Positions 1-10,905 of a stretch of 64,000 nt of DNA are shown piece by piece. Source of the stretch: Calvatia gigantea (lineage: Eukaryota; Basidiomycota; Agaricomycetes; Agaricales; Lycoperdaceae); contig JACAAK010000010.1 in NCBI GenBank assembly GCA_025093985.1, forward strand, positions 459,501 to 523,500, given 5' to 3'. The position numbers were made by a program, and so were the translations under genes. A model generated the notes under the pieces. It was not told where the DNA came from. It saw nothing but the letters and a program-made list of their open reading frames with translations, and made no database searches. Positions within the stretch are counted from its first letter, which is position 1; every line of letters begins with the position of its first letter.

Positions 1-3000
1 AAGTACTTTAGTACATGGATTCCAATGTGATAGTGCTCAGGTGTGGGGTTAGTGGCATGTTGTGCCAGCTTAACTATGGCAAAGGCTATGTTGGGCCTAG
101 TACTGATCATCAAGTACATTAAAAAACCAACCAATTGTTGGTACTTCTAATGGAAAGGGCTTGTAGCAGTTTCTTTGTTCATATTGAACTGGAAGCTGGC
201 AGGTAATGGGGTTTTAGCCATGGCAGACTGTGGAACTTGGAAGTGCTCTAGAACTTTATCAAAGTATGCAACTTGTTAGATAAAGATGTGACACTTGGAG
301 CGATTCCTCTGGATTTTCATCCTGAGAAATTCTTTACAAGGACCATGGTCTCTGCATTCTCACTTTTTGGTAAATTTTCCCTTCAACTCTTTGAGGAGGA
401 GGGAGCCTTTCAGACCCAGGAAATTCATGTCATCAATGTAGATAATGGCAACAATCAGCTCATTGGTCTTCAGATGTCTGTGAAAGTATACAGCATAGTC
501 AGATTTGCAGTGGGTAAATCCCAGCTCAATTATAGATTGATGCAATTCCTTCCACCACTGGTGACTGGCTTATTTAAGGCTGTAAATCACTTACTTTAGC
601 CTCCACACTTTGCCTTCTTGCCTAGGAAGCTTAAATCCTTTGGGCTGTTCCATATATATCTCTTTGTCCAGTTTGCTGTAAAGATAGGCAGTTTTTATGT
701 CAATGCTATGCATATCCCAATCATGGATTGCAGCAAGTGCAAAGCTTACACACACAGACTTGTAGTGGACAACTGGACTGAATAATTCATTGTAGTCAAT
801 ACCTTTGACTTATGAGAATCCCTTCACAACTAAGCAAGCTCACAGGTGGCTATCTGACTTCTGAAGGAAGACCCAATGGTTTCTCACCATCTTCCTGTCT
901 TTTAGCAAATTCACAAGCTCATATACTCCATATTTCTTCAATGTGTCAAGTTCTTTGATATATATGGCCATCCATTTTGCCTTTACAGGCTCAGGAAGCT
1001 TTAGTATGTCACAGAAAGTTTCAGGTTCTCCATGTTTGGTGTTGTGCACTATCTGTATCAAGAAATCAATCAACTTTACTTCTCCTTCAGTGACAAGCCT
1101 GTCAATGTCCATGTCATATGCATCATGAGATGTTGGATCATATTCAGGACATTCAGGCATGGGTGGCAGTTCCAGACGAGGTGGTAACTTAAAAGGAGGT
1201 AAATCCTGATGAGGAGGAAGATTAAATGGAGGTAAATCTAAGGATTGTGGTAGATACCACTCAGCAATTGCCTTTCGCCTTATGTACTCAGGATAGTTAG
1301 TCCAAGCTTTTTGTTCTCTAATTTCCTCATCAGAAGGAGCATTGGCACGAATGTGCTGCCTTTACCTCTGCTGCTCTTGTTGGTGAGTTCAATCGAGTTC
1401 TCTCTCAATTCCAGCCTTCCGTGTCATCTTCTGGCTCCTCCTCAATGGTTATTCCATGTGGAGGTGGCAACACAAGTGGAGGATGCCCAGAAAGCAGCTG
1501 GTCTCCTGGTGAAGGAGCATGTGAAGAAATGCTTTCCAGTGGTGTAAAATGCTGGGGCTTAGGAGGCAGAGAAAACTTCAGTTTGGGATGTGAAGTTGGA
1601 GGTGAACATGGAGGAAGTGGAACATTTCCTGCATCATCTGAAAATAGTGGAAAAGGAGGTGAACCCTCTTCACTTCTTGGCAGATTCCTCTCTTCTCCAT
1701 GATTAGGCCAGTTACTGCTATCTAGTACTAAACTAACACATTTAGGGAAATATCCCTTGTCAAATAAAGTGTTCAGTGATATAAAGATCATGTTGCCTGC
1801 CATGTGCCACATGAAGATATAGTTCTTAGAACCTTTGTAATTGAGGAATATCATTATCTTGGACTTTGTGGACAATTTGTTCAGGTGGATTTCATCAGGT
1901 AGAAATACATACATGCCACATCTGAACACATGGACATAGGACAAGTTTGGCTTTTCCCTTGAATAACACTTAAAAAGTGTCTTCCACTGTAAATGCTGGA
2001 CTAGTGTGTGATTATATAAATACACTGCTATATTCAATGCAAACTCCCACCACAAGTCAGGTAGACAAGCCTGAAAGCATAAAGCTTGTGCTTTCTTGCA
2101 TAGGGTGTGGTTCAGTCACTCTGCTTGCCCATTCTACTAATGTGCATAGGAAGCAGTAGTTTCATGGGTAATTCCACATGCCACAAACCATGCTGTTAAG
2201 TGTTTGTTGACATACTCTCCTCCATTATCGGTGTGGAAATGATGAATCCACATACTGGAGAGGTTCTCTAATGCAAAGATCAGCTGAATCAGCTTTTCTG
2301 AAGCCTCAGACTTCTTTTGAAGGAGGACAACATGTGTGTGAGATGAGAAGTTATCTAATAATGTCATAGCTTACTTATATTTGTAGTAGCTTATGACTGG
2401 CAATTCCATTAGGTCTGAGTGACATAGCTTGAAGACTAAGGTGGCTTGCTTGGAGTTCTCTGGAAAGGGGTTATTGTGCATTTTTCCCCTTGCACAGCCA
2501 TCACATAGAGGCTTCTGGGAAGGTGGCAGTGAAATTGGCATAATGCCCTCAATATGCTTTGGAAGCTTGGAGAGCACATGATCTGAGGGATGTCCCATTC
2601 GATGATGCCAGTCAATATAATCAGGTTGGTGTAATGCTAACACTACTGGCTTCTCCTTGCTATAATGCAAGATATACATGTACACTATATGTATATTGTT
2701 CATAAACAACTGATGAGGCCAGGTGGACAATACTGCTTGTCCTGATTTATCATGGATGGTAGTCCCATTAATAGTCACCTCAAGAGTATGTCCAGTCCAA
2801 AGGATCTGGCCCAAGGACATGAGCCATTCTGTAATTTCCTTGATATAAAAGACTGGCGCAATATGTGAAGTAGTGCTATAAGTCTTTTCCCCATCAACAA
2901 TGTCATGCTGGAAAATGACAGATCCTTGACCCATCATTTCATAATTCTGGTTGCCAGCAGCTTGAATTACACTGAACTGGCCCATCTTAATCTCTGCAAA

Positions 3001-3240
3001 ATCAGAGAGATAACCAGTGACATGGTATGATGCTCCAGAATCAAGGAGCCAATCCGCATCATTTACCACATATTTATTTCCTTCTCCCCTGCATTTAAAG
3101 CATTCAGCAAGATCACAAATGTGATATGTCTCAAGTGAGTTTAGAGCATTATACTCCTGCTTTAAACATAACTTCTCAGTGTCTGAATACTGAATATTGT
3201 TCAGCAGGCATATCTTATTTTCCAGCTTAGTCACACTAGT
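1..3240 (-). pseudogene. Cop-A Ty1/copia pol (protease, integrase, reverse transcriptase), broken
   Basis: Read on the minus strand from 3240 downwards. The protease has a DSGASYH core (D codon near 3040). A GAG-pre-integrase motif HHRMGHPS lies near 2600, followed by CDGCARGK. The integrase core has HTDNGGEYVN near 2210. A proline-rich linker spans about 1730-1410. RVT_2 begins near 1000 (KAKWMA...HWVFLQKSD) and carries YIDD at 428-439. The order PR-IN-RT is diagnostic of Ty1/copia. The frame is broken at about 2370, 2137, 1405 and 840. It runs off the left edge at the start of the RNase H region, since 1-170 matches 10730-10905. It is inactive, and most lesions are transitions. Confidence 0.9.
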
Positions 3241-4520
3241 GGTAAAGAGGCAGAAATGGAAAACTAGTGTGTGATAGAGATGTGCTGCTTAGATTAAGCT
3301 GACAGAATAGATATTTAAAGATTTCTGCACAATACAAGTTTGTGGGGAGGCAATCTGATAATATGAGGGACAATTCCACAGAATAACACAAAACAATGAT
3401 GTGTAGAGAACACTAGAATAGCTAACTACCTTCACTAAGAAGAGTAAAGTCAAGTTACACTGTAAAGAGTGCAACTTGCATTCCTGATTTAAGAAGTTAA
3501 CAAGACACAGAACCTCAGGTACTCCCTAAGATTCACCCTTATCAAGTCAATGACCAGAAGTGCACTATCCTATACTTGTGATACTCCAAGTACCAGGGTG
3601 CAGCGATGCAATACACTCTTAATCTAAGCTCACCTTGCAAGTAAGCCGAGGTCTTCTTCTTAGATTACAAAGGTCTCAATCTTAGCTCAAGTCACTTAAT
3701 TCAGTTAATCTTGAAAGAACTTATTACTTTGCTTCACTCAGGCACAATAGATCACTTTTCACCATGCTCTGAAGGCTGGACAATGGCTAGTAGGTTCCTT
3801 GCCATGTCCAATACCTCAGAAGGGGTTTATATATTATTTGGATTCTCATTATGACAAGATAATGATTACACAACTAGGAATGTATTATCAAGCAAGGTAC
3901 AAACTGGTAGATTAGATCATGTGTCAAGAGAGCCACAACCCATTAGATTAGTGAGACATTGGAAATATAGGCAGATTCTGGGTATTCGTTTGTTCCAGGT
4001 TGTGTTTTAGTCCATTCTTTGGGTCTGCATTCTTCTCTAAATATGTAGAACATCTAAGATTTCGGACATTGTGTGAACTGTTCTCCTACATATCCCTGTG
4101 GATTGTATGTGTATGCATCCATACATGTTATTAGTGCTGAGTAATGTTCGTTAATCTAATAACAGTGGCATTTCCTCATGAACACACTGATCATCCTTTT
4201 AGATTAAGTGTGTCAGACTTATTTCTTGAGTCTAGGCTCACTGAAGGAGTCCCATAGCTCTGTATAGATACATTGGAATGGTTTTACCACCTGGTCTGGC
4301 TGGAATCACAACTGGTCATATGGTACACTGTTAGAATTGCTTTTAGTTAAGCATAGTGGTCATCCTGTAGCCACCACTATCCGTCATCAATGGCCATAGT
4401 GTTCTACAGTGATTGAGTACTCTTTTATTATACTGTTGGGCTCTTAGATTAGGTCATACTACTACAGGAAGGTTTGATGTAATCATTAGATTAGGCTTGT
4501 ATGCCTTAGATTAGTGATTT
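3241..4520. other. Non-coding insertion in Cop-A with clustered TTAGATTA motifs
   Basis: The Cop-A reading frame stops being recognisable left of about 3240 and resumes at about 4520 with gag-linker sequence. I see no meaningful ORF between them. The octamer TTAGATTA or its complement recurs about eight to ten times (for example near 3289, 3618, 3658, 3910, 3946, 4150, 4198, 4444, 4486, 4506). This suggests the subterminal binding-site arrays of DNA transposons or a decayed LTR. I could not define terminal repeats or a target duplication. The boundaries are approximate. Confidence 0.5.
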
Positions 4521-6517
4521 TCAAGCATGAAAACAGCATTGCCATTACAGCGGAATAAGAAGAATGTGTGGCATCTGTGGCATGCACCCAGTATATATTA
4601 TAATTCATAAAGTCTGTACAATGATACCTATGACATAGTCCTACAGAAGGTAGATAACATGCTACATCTGTGTAGGTGTGCTGAACTTGGCTGCAACCTT
4701 GTCATCCCAACTTATCCACAGAATCTCCAAAGTGTCCCATTCTGAGACAGACATCCCCTGCATCTGGATCATTCCATCCCATCTGTTGACAGAACTGTGC
4801 AGATTCAGTATCAGAAAGTGAGTAGTAGTGAGAAGAAGTCACTGACCCACACCCTCTATCAAAGCCATAGTCCATCTTATTATCACTATCAATAGAGGAG
4901 ATTACAGTCTCCTTTGGTGCCTATTTCTTCTTGAGTAGCTTGGGTTTCTTGATAGTTGCTAGCTTGTTATACACCAGTGCTGGCCATGCAATTGCATCTT
5001 CCTTCCTTGTAATCATTGATGGTGCAACCAGACCTGTTGGAGCATTGACTTCCATCAGATCAAATCTCCTCCACATCTCCTCCGAACTCTTGCCTGATGA
5101 AGAGGTAGCATAAAGGCACTCATCCCACTTCTTTAAGGTGGTGACCTTGGCTTTCACTGAAGGTTGACAGTGGTGTTTGGGCTCAGGCACAGTAATGCAT
5201 GACATGAGCAGAGTAGTGTTGCTGTCAGTGGCAGCAGAGGAAGAAGAGATGGAAGGTATCTTGGCTCAACACATCTCTTCTATGAGGTAATATATGGACT
5301 GTGGTAGCTTATCTTGAGCCTGCAACATGAAGTCCATGTTCTGAATGTAACCAGAAGAGGCCTGATTGGCCTGCCCTCCCTCCTTTTCTTTTCCCTTGCC
5401 CTTTCCATGAGGGTACCAGCAATGCTTCTTGTTGCCATCGCCACCAGCTGGTTTCTGCTGCTGCTACTACTACTGTTGCTGCTGCTGGGGCTTTTTAGAT
5501 CCTGAGGGTTGCTACTGGCCTTGCAGCCACTGTCTACCCTACTACTGCAATCACTGCTGCTGCTGCTGCTGCCCACCTCCCTATTGTGGAGTAAGCAGGC
5601 ATACTGCACATGAGCAGTCTAGTTCAATGAGTAAGTGGCCATAATGCTGCTTCAGGCCTTGTTCCATGTCAAGTCATGGAGTGATGTATTTGATGTGAGG
5701 AGGGTTTGAGCTACATGGCTCATAGAGGGATAAAGGAAGTGGAGAAAGATCATCATTTTGATCTCCAGAGCAATGCTACTATCCATGGTATCAAACTGTC
5801 CAAAGATCTGTTGGAGCTCACTGATCTTGAGTAAGGGGTCGCTGCCAAAAGGCAGTTCAAACATAATAGCTCAAATAAACTCATTATATACCTAGGCAGG
5901 CCTAGGCAACCCATACTGGCTCACAAGATGCGACCAGAGGGCACAGGCATTGCACAAGGCATGCTTTAACATGCTATTAAAGAGAGTAGACTTTATTAAC
6001 CCAAGAGCATGCTGGCACAGATTGTTGGCTTGCCTAACACTATGGTGCTTGTCTGTGGTCATTGGGATTAGAGATCCCAGATGTGACAGATAGGCCAGTG
6101 AAGTTTGGATAGCAGCAATAGCTGGGTGATCTGGCCTGTAAAGCTGTGAAGAGATAACGGTGGGAGCTATGAGGACAAGTGGTATTCAGCACTATAGAGG
6201 GGTACAAACGAGTGAGTTAAACTAGGTAGGGAGGGTAGGGTATATATGTGTGATAGCATGTGTAGTAGGCAAGGCAACAGGGAGGAGTTTGATCATGTGA
6301 CATCACGGATTCCAATAAGCTATTCATACTGAGGCAGCTCCACAGATACTCCAGAGAAATCCTACCTGGTCTACTTACAGTTATTCAGAGAGATGCACAT
6401 AAGTGCAGAGCAAAGGCATAGGGACCAGATTGTGTAATTACCCATTCCTTGAAGGATGGGAAGCTGTCCATAAGACATTTGGACAAACCCTAGCAGAGCA
6501 GAGTTTGGCTTAGACAT
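4521..6517 (-). pseudogene. Cop-A copia gag, broken
   Basis: The likely start codon is at 6517 (MSKPNSALLGF), aligning with MSKPASASPGF of the better preserved Cop-B gag at 20489. Downstream come the conserved GQLPIL...NYTIWSL segment, a retrotransposon UBN2-type gag block around 5864-5652 (SELQQIFGQFDTMDS), and a glutamine-rich tract encoded by CAG repeats around 5590-5450 where several CAG are now TAG. A basic stretch and an acidic linker follow to about 4720. Gag would form the virus-like particle. Multiple stops and frameshifts make this copy inactive. The 3' part is separated from pol by the insertion at 3241-4520. Confidence 0.8.
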
Positions 6518-6718
6518 ATCTAGAAGTGGGGTAAACAACATGTCAGCTTCATTTAGGACAGTAGTGTATAATGCATGCATCAACAACATGGGATAGACAA
6601 GGGAATCAAGTGGACTATAGAACCACTGTCTTCCAGGTTGTTGTATGACTGTAGCCTGCTCAACTCTACCAGCATTGCTAAATGCAGTCTGAGTGAGTAG
6701 CGGTTGGGGCCTATAACC
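6518..6718 (-). promoter_or_regulatory. Cop-A leader with decayed primer-binding site
   Basis: This is the untranslated leader between the 5' LTR and gag. The bases touching the LTR (6708-6718, read on the minus strand) are a mutated form of GGTTATGGGCCC, which is intact in two sister copies at 9301-9312 and 20679-20690. That motif is complementary to the anticodon half of initiator-Met tRNA, as in Drosophila copia and Ty5 (established for those families). Confidence 0.6.
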
Positions 6719-7127
6719 TGTTGAGACGAGTACACCACAGTAGCCAATGCTAGTGGCAGAGGGAAGTCATACTCACCAGGATATTGGAAAGATGTTGTAA
6801 ATGTTGCTTAGAGTTAGTAGTTCAAGAAAAAGGTAGACTAAATTGTCTAAAGGACATATACATACTACATGAAGGTTTATATACTATAATCCCTGGTCTG
6901 TGCACTCTAAACCCATAAACAGGTGAGGTCTTATCTACCAGTAGCATATACAGAGCATAATGTGTACTACACATGTATCTAATAGACCATGTAGCCAGCA
7001 ACTTAGAGTGTGGTCTAGTACTATGTCCATAGCTCATTATCTCACTTTTAATAGTAAAGTACTTGAGACCCTATTTCAGCTATGAATAGACTGAACCAAT
7101 GTAGTAGTATGGGATCAAGATTTAATA
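6719..7127 (-). repeat. Cop-A 5' LTR
   Basis: A copia-family LTR reading TGTTGAGACGAG... on the plus strand and ending ...AGATTTAATA, a mutated AGATTCAACA. It is about 409 bp, matching the 408-bp LTR at 20691-21098 and the 443-bp copy at 9696-10138. It flanks the primer site and gag of Cop-A, which fixes it as the 5' LTR of a minus-strand element. Confidence 0.8.
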
Positions 7128-7241
7128 CTACCAACTCTTAAGCACTACTTCTATATCTTGAACATCTCTCAAGAATCCTGGTGAGTATGATTACCCTCTA
7201 CCACTAGCACAAGCTACTGTGGTGTACTTGTCTCAACAGAA
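7128..7241 (+). repeat. Copia LTR terminal fragment, opposite orientation
   Basis: The last 114 bases are the reverse complement of the copia LTR beginning (ending GTGTACTTGTCTCAACA). It sits head-to-head with the Cop-A 5' LTR, so 6719 and 7241 form an imperfect inverted pair of about 25 bp. No primer site follows it, so it is a fragment, not a functional LTR. Confidence 0.7.
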
Positions 7242-7245
7242 GGTC

Positions 7246-7369
7246 TCCCCTGAGTGGAGATGATCTGGGCCTGGTTGTGAAATAAGGTAACACATGTAAC
7301 ACATAGTGCTTATACTGCTACATGCATTACCTTACTTCACAACTGGGCCCAGATCATCTCCACTCAGGG
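7246..7369. repeat. Inverted repeat (hairpin) of two LTR-R ends
   Basis: The left arm at about 7250-7296 (TGAGTGGAGATGATCTGGGC...) is nearly the exact reverse complement of the right arm at about 7325-7369, with a short spacer. Comparison with 8329-8935 shows that each arm is the first ~55 bases of the LTR-R family, placed head to head. The palindrome is therefore LTR-derived and not a distinct regulatory hairpin. Confidence 0.75.
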
Positions 7370-7890
7370 AGAGGTTCAACATTATAGCCCAGGAGTATTG
7401 GCAAGTCTCAATGACTTCTGTGCAGACTTCAGATTGCCTCCTTAAGTAGAAGCTCATGCTTGTCTGAGAAGTCCAAGTTAAGTGCCACTGCAGTACCCAA
7501 GGTTGTTAGCCTTGTAGTAGACAAGTGAAGATAAGGAAGCTTGTTACTAGAATAATCTAAGGTAATACAAAGGTACTTCTTAGAGTTATATACTAGCTAC
7601 ATGTAGGAGATGAGTAATTACATAGTAAGAGGGTATGAGTCAATGAGAGACTACTATGGGTTAATTAGCAATCTAAGGAGTCATAGGGAGTAAGTAAAGA
7701 ATAGAAGGAAGTGGTACAAGTCATAAGAAGATGGAGGATGAGTAGATAGAAGTCTGGTAGTGGGAAATACAAGGTATAAACAGAAACATGACTCAGAGTA
7801 AGTCATAAGAAGATAAACTAGAAGTACACATGATAATAAATAAAGAAGGGGTAAGCCTGGAGGAAAGAGATAGTCTGATATAAGATAAGG
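7316..7890 (+). repeat. LTR-R copy 1, truncated
   Basis: Aligns along its length with the complete LTR-R at 8329-8935. Shared landmarks are ACAACTGRGCYCAGAT, GGCAAGTCTCAATGACTT, CAAGGTTGTTRRCCTTGTAGTAGA and GGTTAATTRGYAATCTAAGGAGTCATAGG. Differences are mostly transitions plus small indels. Its 3' end is lost near 7890, where copia LTR sequence resumes. Non-coding. Confidence 0.65.
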
Positions 7891-7927
7891 TTAATATGCA
7901 AATAGAAGAGTCTGGGAATGTGGTAAG

Positions 7928-8248
7928 TTTGTAATATATACACTAAAGTCCTGGAGTAATACTCTACAACCTGAAACAGGAAGAGCTCCTTATCTACCAG
8001 TAGCATAAAGTGTTGAGATGAGTATACCACAGTAGCTACACTAGTGGTGAAGGGGAGTTGTTACTCACTGGGATAAGCTTGAATATACTTTGAAGAGAAG
8101 TAATATGTGCTAAAAAGTAGTTGTTTGAGTAGAATAAAGACTAAAATTGTCTAAAGAATAAATGCATACTACATGGAGTTTATATACAAAAGTTCTTGGA
8201 GAAATGCCCTTCAACCTGGGTACAGGACAAGCTATTTGCTACCAATAG
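7928..8248 (-). repeat. Copia LTR fragments, minus orientation
   Basis: 7928-8010 resembles the middle of the copia LTR (CTAAAGTCCTGG...CCAGTAGCATA). 8011-8248 restarts at the LTR beginning TGTTGAGATGAGTATACCAC and runs 238 bp to the same middle motif, then stops at an oppositely oriented LTR. It is a product of repeated rearrangement and has no coding content. Confidence 0.65.
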
Positions 8249-9300
8249 TGTTGAATCTCAATCTGTACCACTACATCAGTTCATTCTATTTATAGATAAA
8301 ATGGATCTAGAGAAGTCCACTCTTTGGTGTTATATATGTTACCTACTTTACAACTGAGCTCAGATTGTTCTCCACTTAGGGAAAAGGTTTAATGCTATAA
8401 CTTGGGAGAATTGGCAAGTCTCAATGACTTATGTGCAGACTACAGATTGTTCTCCACTCAGGGAGAAGGTTACAATGTTTGTCTGATAAGTCCAAGTTAA
8501 ATACTTCTATAGTCCCCAAGGTTGTTGACCTTGTAGTAGATGAGTGAAGATAGGAAGCTTGTTACTAGAATAACCTAGAGTAATACAATATATCCTACTA
8601 GAGTTATATACTAGCTATAAATAAGGATGAGTCATTATGTAGTAAGAAGGTATAAGTCAAGATAGAAGTTATTATGGGTTAATTGGTAATCTAAGGAGTC
8701 ATAGGGATGAGGTATGAGTCAATAGAAGCTAGATATGAGTTATAAGAAGCTGGAGACAAGTAGATAGAAGTTCTAGAGTGAGAATACAAGTTATAACAGA
8801 CACATGGCTCAGGATGTAAGTCATAAGAAGTAGAACTAGAACTACATGTATTAACAAATAAAAATAGAAGGGAAGTAAGTCTAAGGGGAAAGTAATTTGC
8901 TACAAAGGGAAACAGGAAGGGATAAGTTCATAACACTTGGAGTAAGTTAATAATGGGCTATGTATATGCCACAAACTACATTAAACAGCCTTATACCACA
9001 CCTTTAGTAGCTGGCTAGAATATTCTATTAGATACATGCTGTTGACACATTATGCTCTATATATGCTATTGGTAGTAAATAGCTTACCCTATACCCAGGT
9101 TGTAGGGTGTTTCATCCAAGGACTTTGTATATAAACTCCCATGTATATGTGTTTATTCTTTAGACAATCCAGTCTTCATTCTAACTCAAACACAACTCTT
9201 ACTAGTAATACTTCTACTTGAATACTTCAAGCACATCTCAGTGAGTAACAACTCTCCTCCACTGCTAGTGTAGAGCTACTCCAGTGTACTTGTCTCAACA
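8249..9300 (+). repeat. Copia 5' LTR (Cop-H), split by a solo LTR
   Basis: 8249-8328 begins TGTTGAATCTCAATCTGTACC, the reverse complement of the copia LTR end. 8936-9300 completes the LTR to ...TGTCTCAACA. Removing 8329-8935 restores an LTR of about 445 bp. It is followed at once by an intact copia primer site (9301), so this is the 5' LTR of a plus-strand copia remnant. Confidence 0.75.
8329..8935 (+). repeat. Solo LTR of family LTR-R with target duplication
   Basis: 607 bp from TGTTATATATG to TTCATAACA, with matching TGTTA...TAACA ends. It is flanked by TTTGG (8324-8328) and CTTGG (8936-8940), a 5-bp target duplication differing by one transition. It lies inside a copia LTR and is a non-coding relic of an element I cannot otherwise find here. 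Confidence 0.75.
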
Positions 9301-9695
9301 GGTTATGGGCCCTGACCACCACTCCAATCAGACTGTATTAGCAATGCTAGTAGATCATGAGGAGACTATGGTTGTTTTACAACCTGAGAGATAGTGGTCC
9401 TCCCACTTAATACTCTTTTTAGCCTATGTTGATGATACATACATTGTGCACAACTGTCCTTTATAATGTTGATTGTTGTTCTCCCTGCTTTTTAGATACA
9501 ATATCAAATACTACCAATAGAAACTTCATTCAGACTCTCTATGGACAACTGCCCATTCTTAAAGGGACTGTAAATTATACTATCTGGTCACTTTGTCTCT
9601 GCTCCACCCTCATGACTATTTCCCTGAACAATTGTGAATACACTGGATGTGTTGTAATTTTACTGCATCCACATCTTTATCTCTATATGCCATTA
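9301..9695 (+). pseudogene. Cop-H copia leader and gag N-terminus
   Basis: The primer site GGTTATGGGCCC at 9301-9312 follows the 5' LTR. Around 9495-9650 the plus strand encodes a gag N-terminus (LYGQLPILKGTVNYTIWSL) matching the minus-strand Cop-A and Cop-B gag. The initiator ATG seen in the other copies is mutated. The gene is cut at 9695 by an oppositely oriented copia LTR, leaving about 60 codons. Confidence 0.7.
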
Positions 9696-10138
9696 CTCTG
9701 TGTTAAGATGAGTACACCAGAGTAGCTCTATGCTAGCAGTGGAGGGGAGTTGTTACTCACTGAGATATACTTTGAGGTATTTTGAAGCTTTGCTAGGAGT
9801 TGGTTATACAAGTAGGAAAGAAGACTAGAATTGTTTAAAGAGTATACATATAATACATGGGGTTTATATACTAAAGTTCCTAGTGAAACACCATTCAACC
9901 TGGGTATGGGGTGAGCTATTTACAACCAGTAGCATATACAGAGCATAATGTGACAATAGTGTGTATTTAATAGAACAATAAGACCTACTACAATAAGTAT
10001 AGTATGATGCTATTTCCTGATGGAACATAGCAATTGTTCATAGCTAATACTACTCACTCTGAGAGTAAAGTTCTCTTGATCTGTTTTATCTATAAATAGC
10101 ATGAACCAATATAGTGGTACAGATCAAGATTCAACACT
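9696..10138 (-). repeat. Cop-D 3' LTR
   Basis: A 443-bp copia LTR from TGTTAAGATGAG to GATCAAGATTCAACA. The bases after it (10139-10151), read on the minus strand, form a purine-rich tract ending GGTGAGGAGGAG immediately before TGTTGAATC. This is the expected polypurine tract, making it the 3' LTR of a minus-strand element. Confidence 0.8.
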
Positions 10139-10905
10139 CCTCCTCACCTGAGAGAGGGAGGAATAACCTTTGACTTTTGAGCAGCAAGTGGCTAAGCTTC
10201 AATATTGGAATCAAAAATAAGTCTGAGCTCAGGGTGGAAGAGATTGAACTTTGTTACACTAAGATTCTTCATAAAGATATCAGTGGGATTGTCAGCTGAT
10301 GAAATGTTGCCAATAATTACAATACTGTCCTCAACTAATTCTTGCACATAGTGGTAATGAATATCCATGTACTTCAACCATTTTTCAACAATGGGGTTTT
10401 CAGTCCAAAATTTAGACCCATCATTGTTGCCATAGAGAATAGGAGTGGGATGTTCAATATGCAACTCCTCCAGAAGTTGTGACAGCCATTTCACTTGACA
10501 TGAAGTATTGGACAACTCTTTGTATTCCACCTCAGTGGACAAAAGAGAAACTGTCTTCTGACAATGTGAAGTCCAGGTAACAGTACCATTTGCTATCATG
10601 CAGACATTCTCTGAAATGGAGTGACAAGTCTCTGTATCTTGAGCCCAATCCAAATTACTTAAACACTCTAGGGTCACCATAAGTTTCCCAGTATCACCTT
10701 TATATCTCAATGCATAGTTCCTTGTCATAGACAAGTACTTTAATATGTGGATTCCAGTGTAATAGTGTTCAGGTGTGGGGTTAGTGGTATGTTATGCCAG
10801 CTTAACTATGGCAAAGGCTATGTTAGGCCTAGTACCAATCATCAAGTACATCAGGGAGCCAACTAATTGTTGGTACTTCTGATAGAAAGGGCTAGATGCA
10901 GTATC
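10139..10905 (-). pseudogene. Cop-D copia RNase H domain (C-terminal pol)
   Basis: A 180-codon open frame (10192-10734) encodes the copia RNase H end of pol: NLDWAQDTETCHSIS, then SLLSTEVEYKELS (usual family form LSSTEAEY), KYMDIHYHYVQE and ADNPTDIFMK. RNase H removes the RNA template during reverse transcription. The residue usually Asp in the YxDN box reads N (YGNNDGS). The upstream part continues to 10905, where the gypsy LTR TGTTATGTGC begins after GTATC, so the rest of pol is missing. It aligns with 1-170 of the window. Confidence 0.85.

Noticed and set aside
3234..3238. CACTA at the left edge of the insertion, suggesting a CACTA/EnSpm transposon
   Set aside because: Alignment with Cop-B (16679-16690) shows copia homology continues through this TAGT, so CACTA is probably host sequence. 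The right-hand TAGTG near 4512 is not flanked by a matching 3-bp duplication.
5429..5644. Cysteine-rich plus-strand ORF
   Set aside because: Shadow of the CAG/CTG repeat that encodes poly-Gln in gag on the other strand.
9301..9312. Primer-site motif as part of a tRNA gene
   Set aside because: Only the anticodon-arm complement is present; no acceptor stem, D arm or T arm around it.
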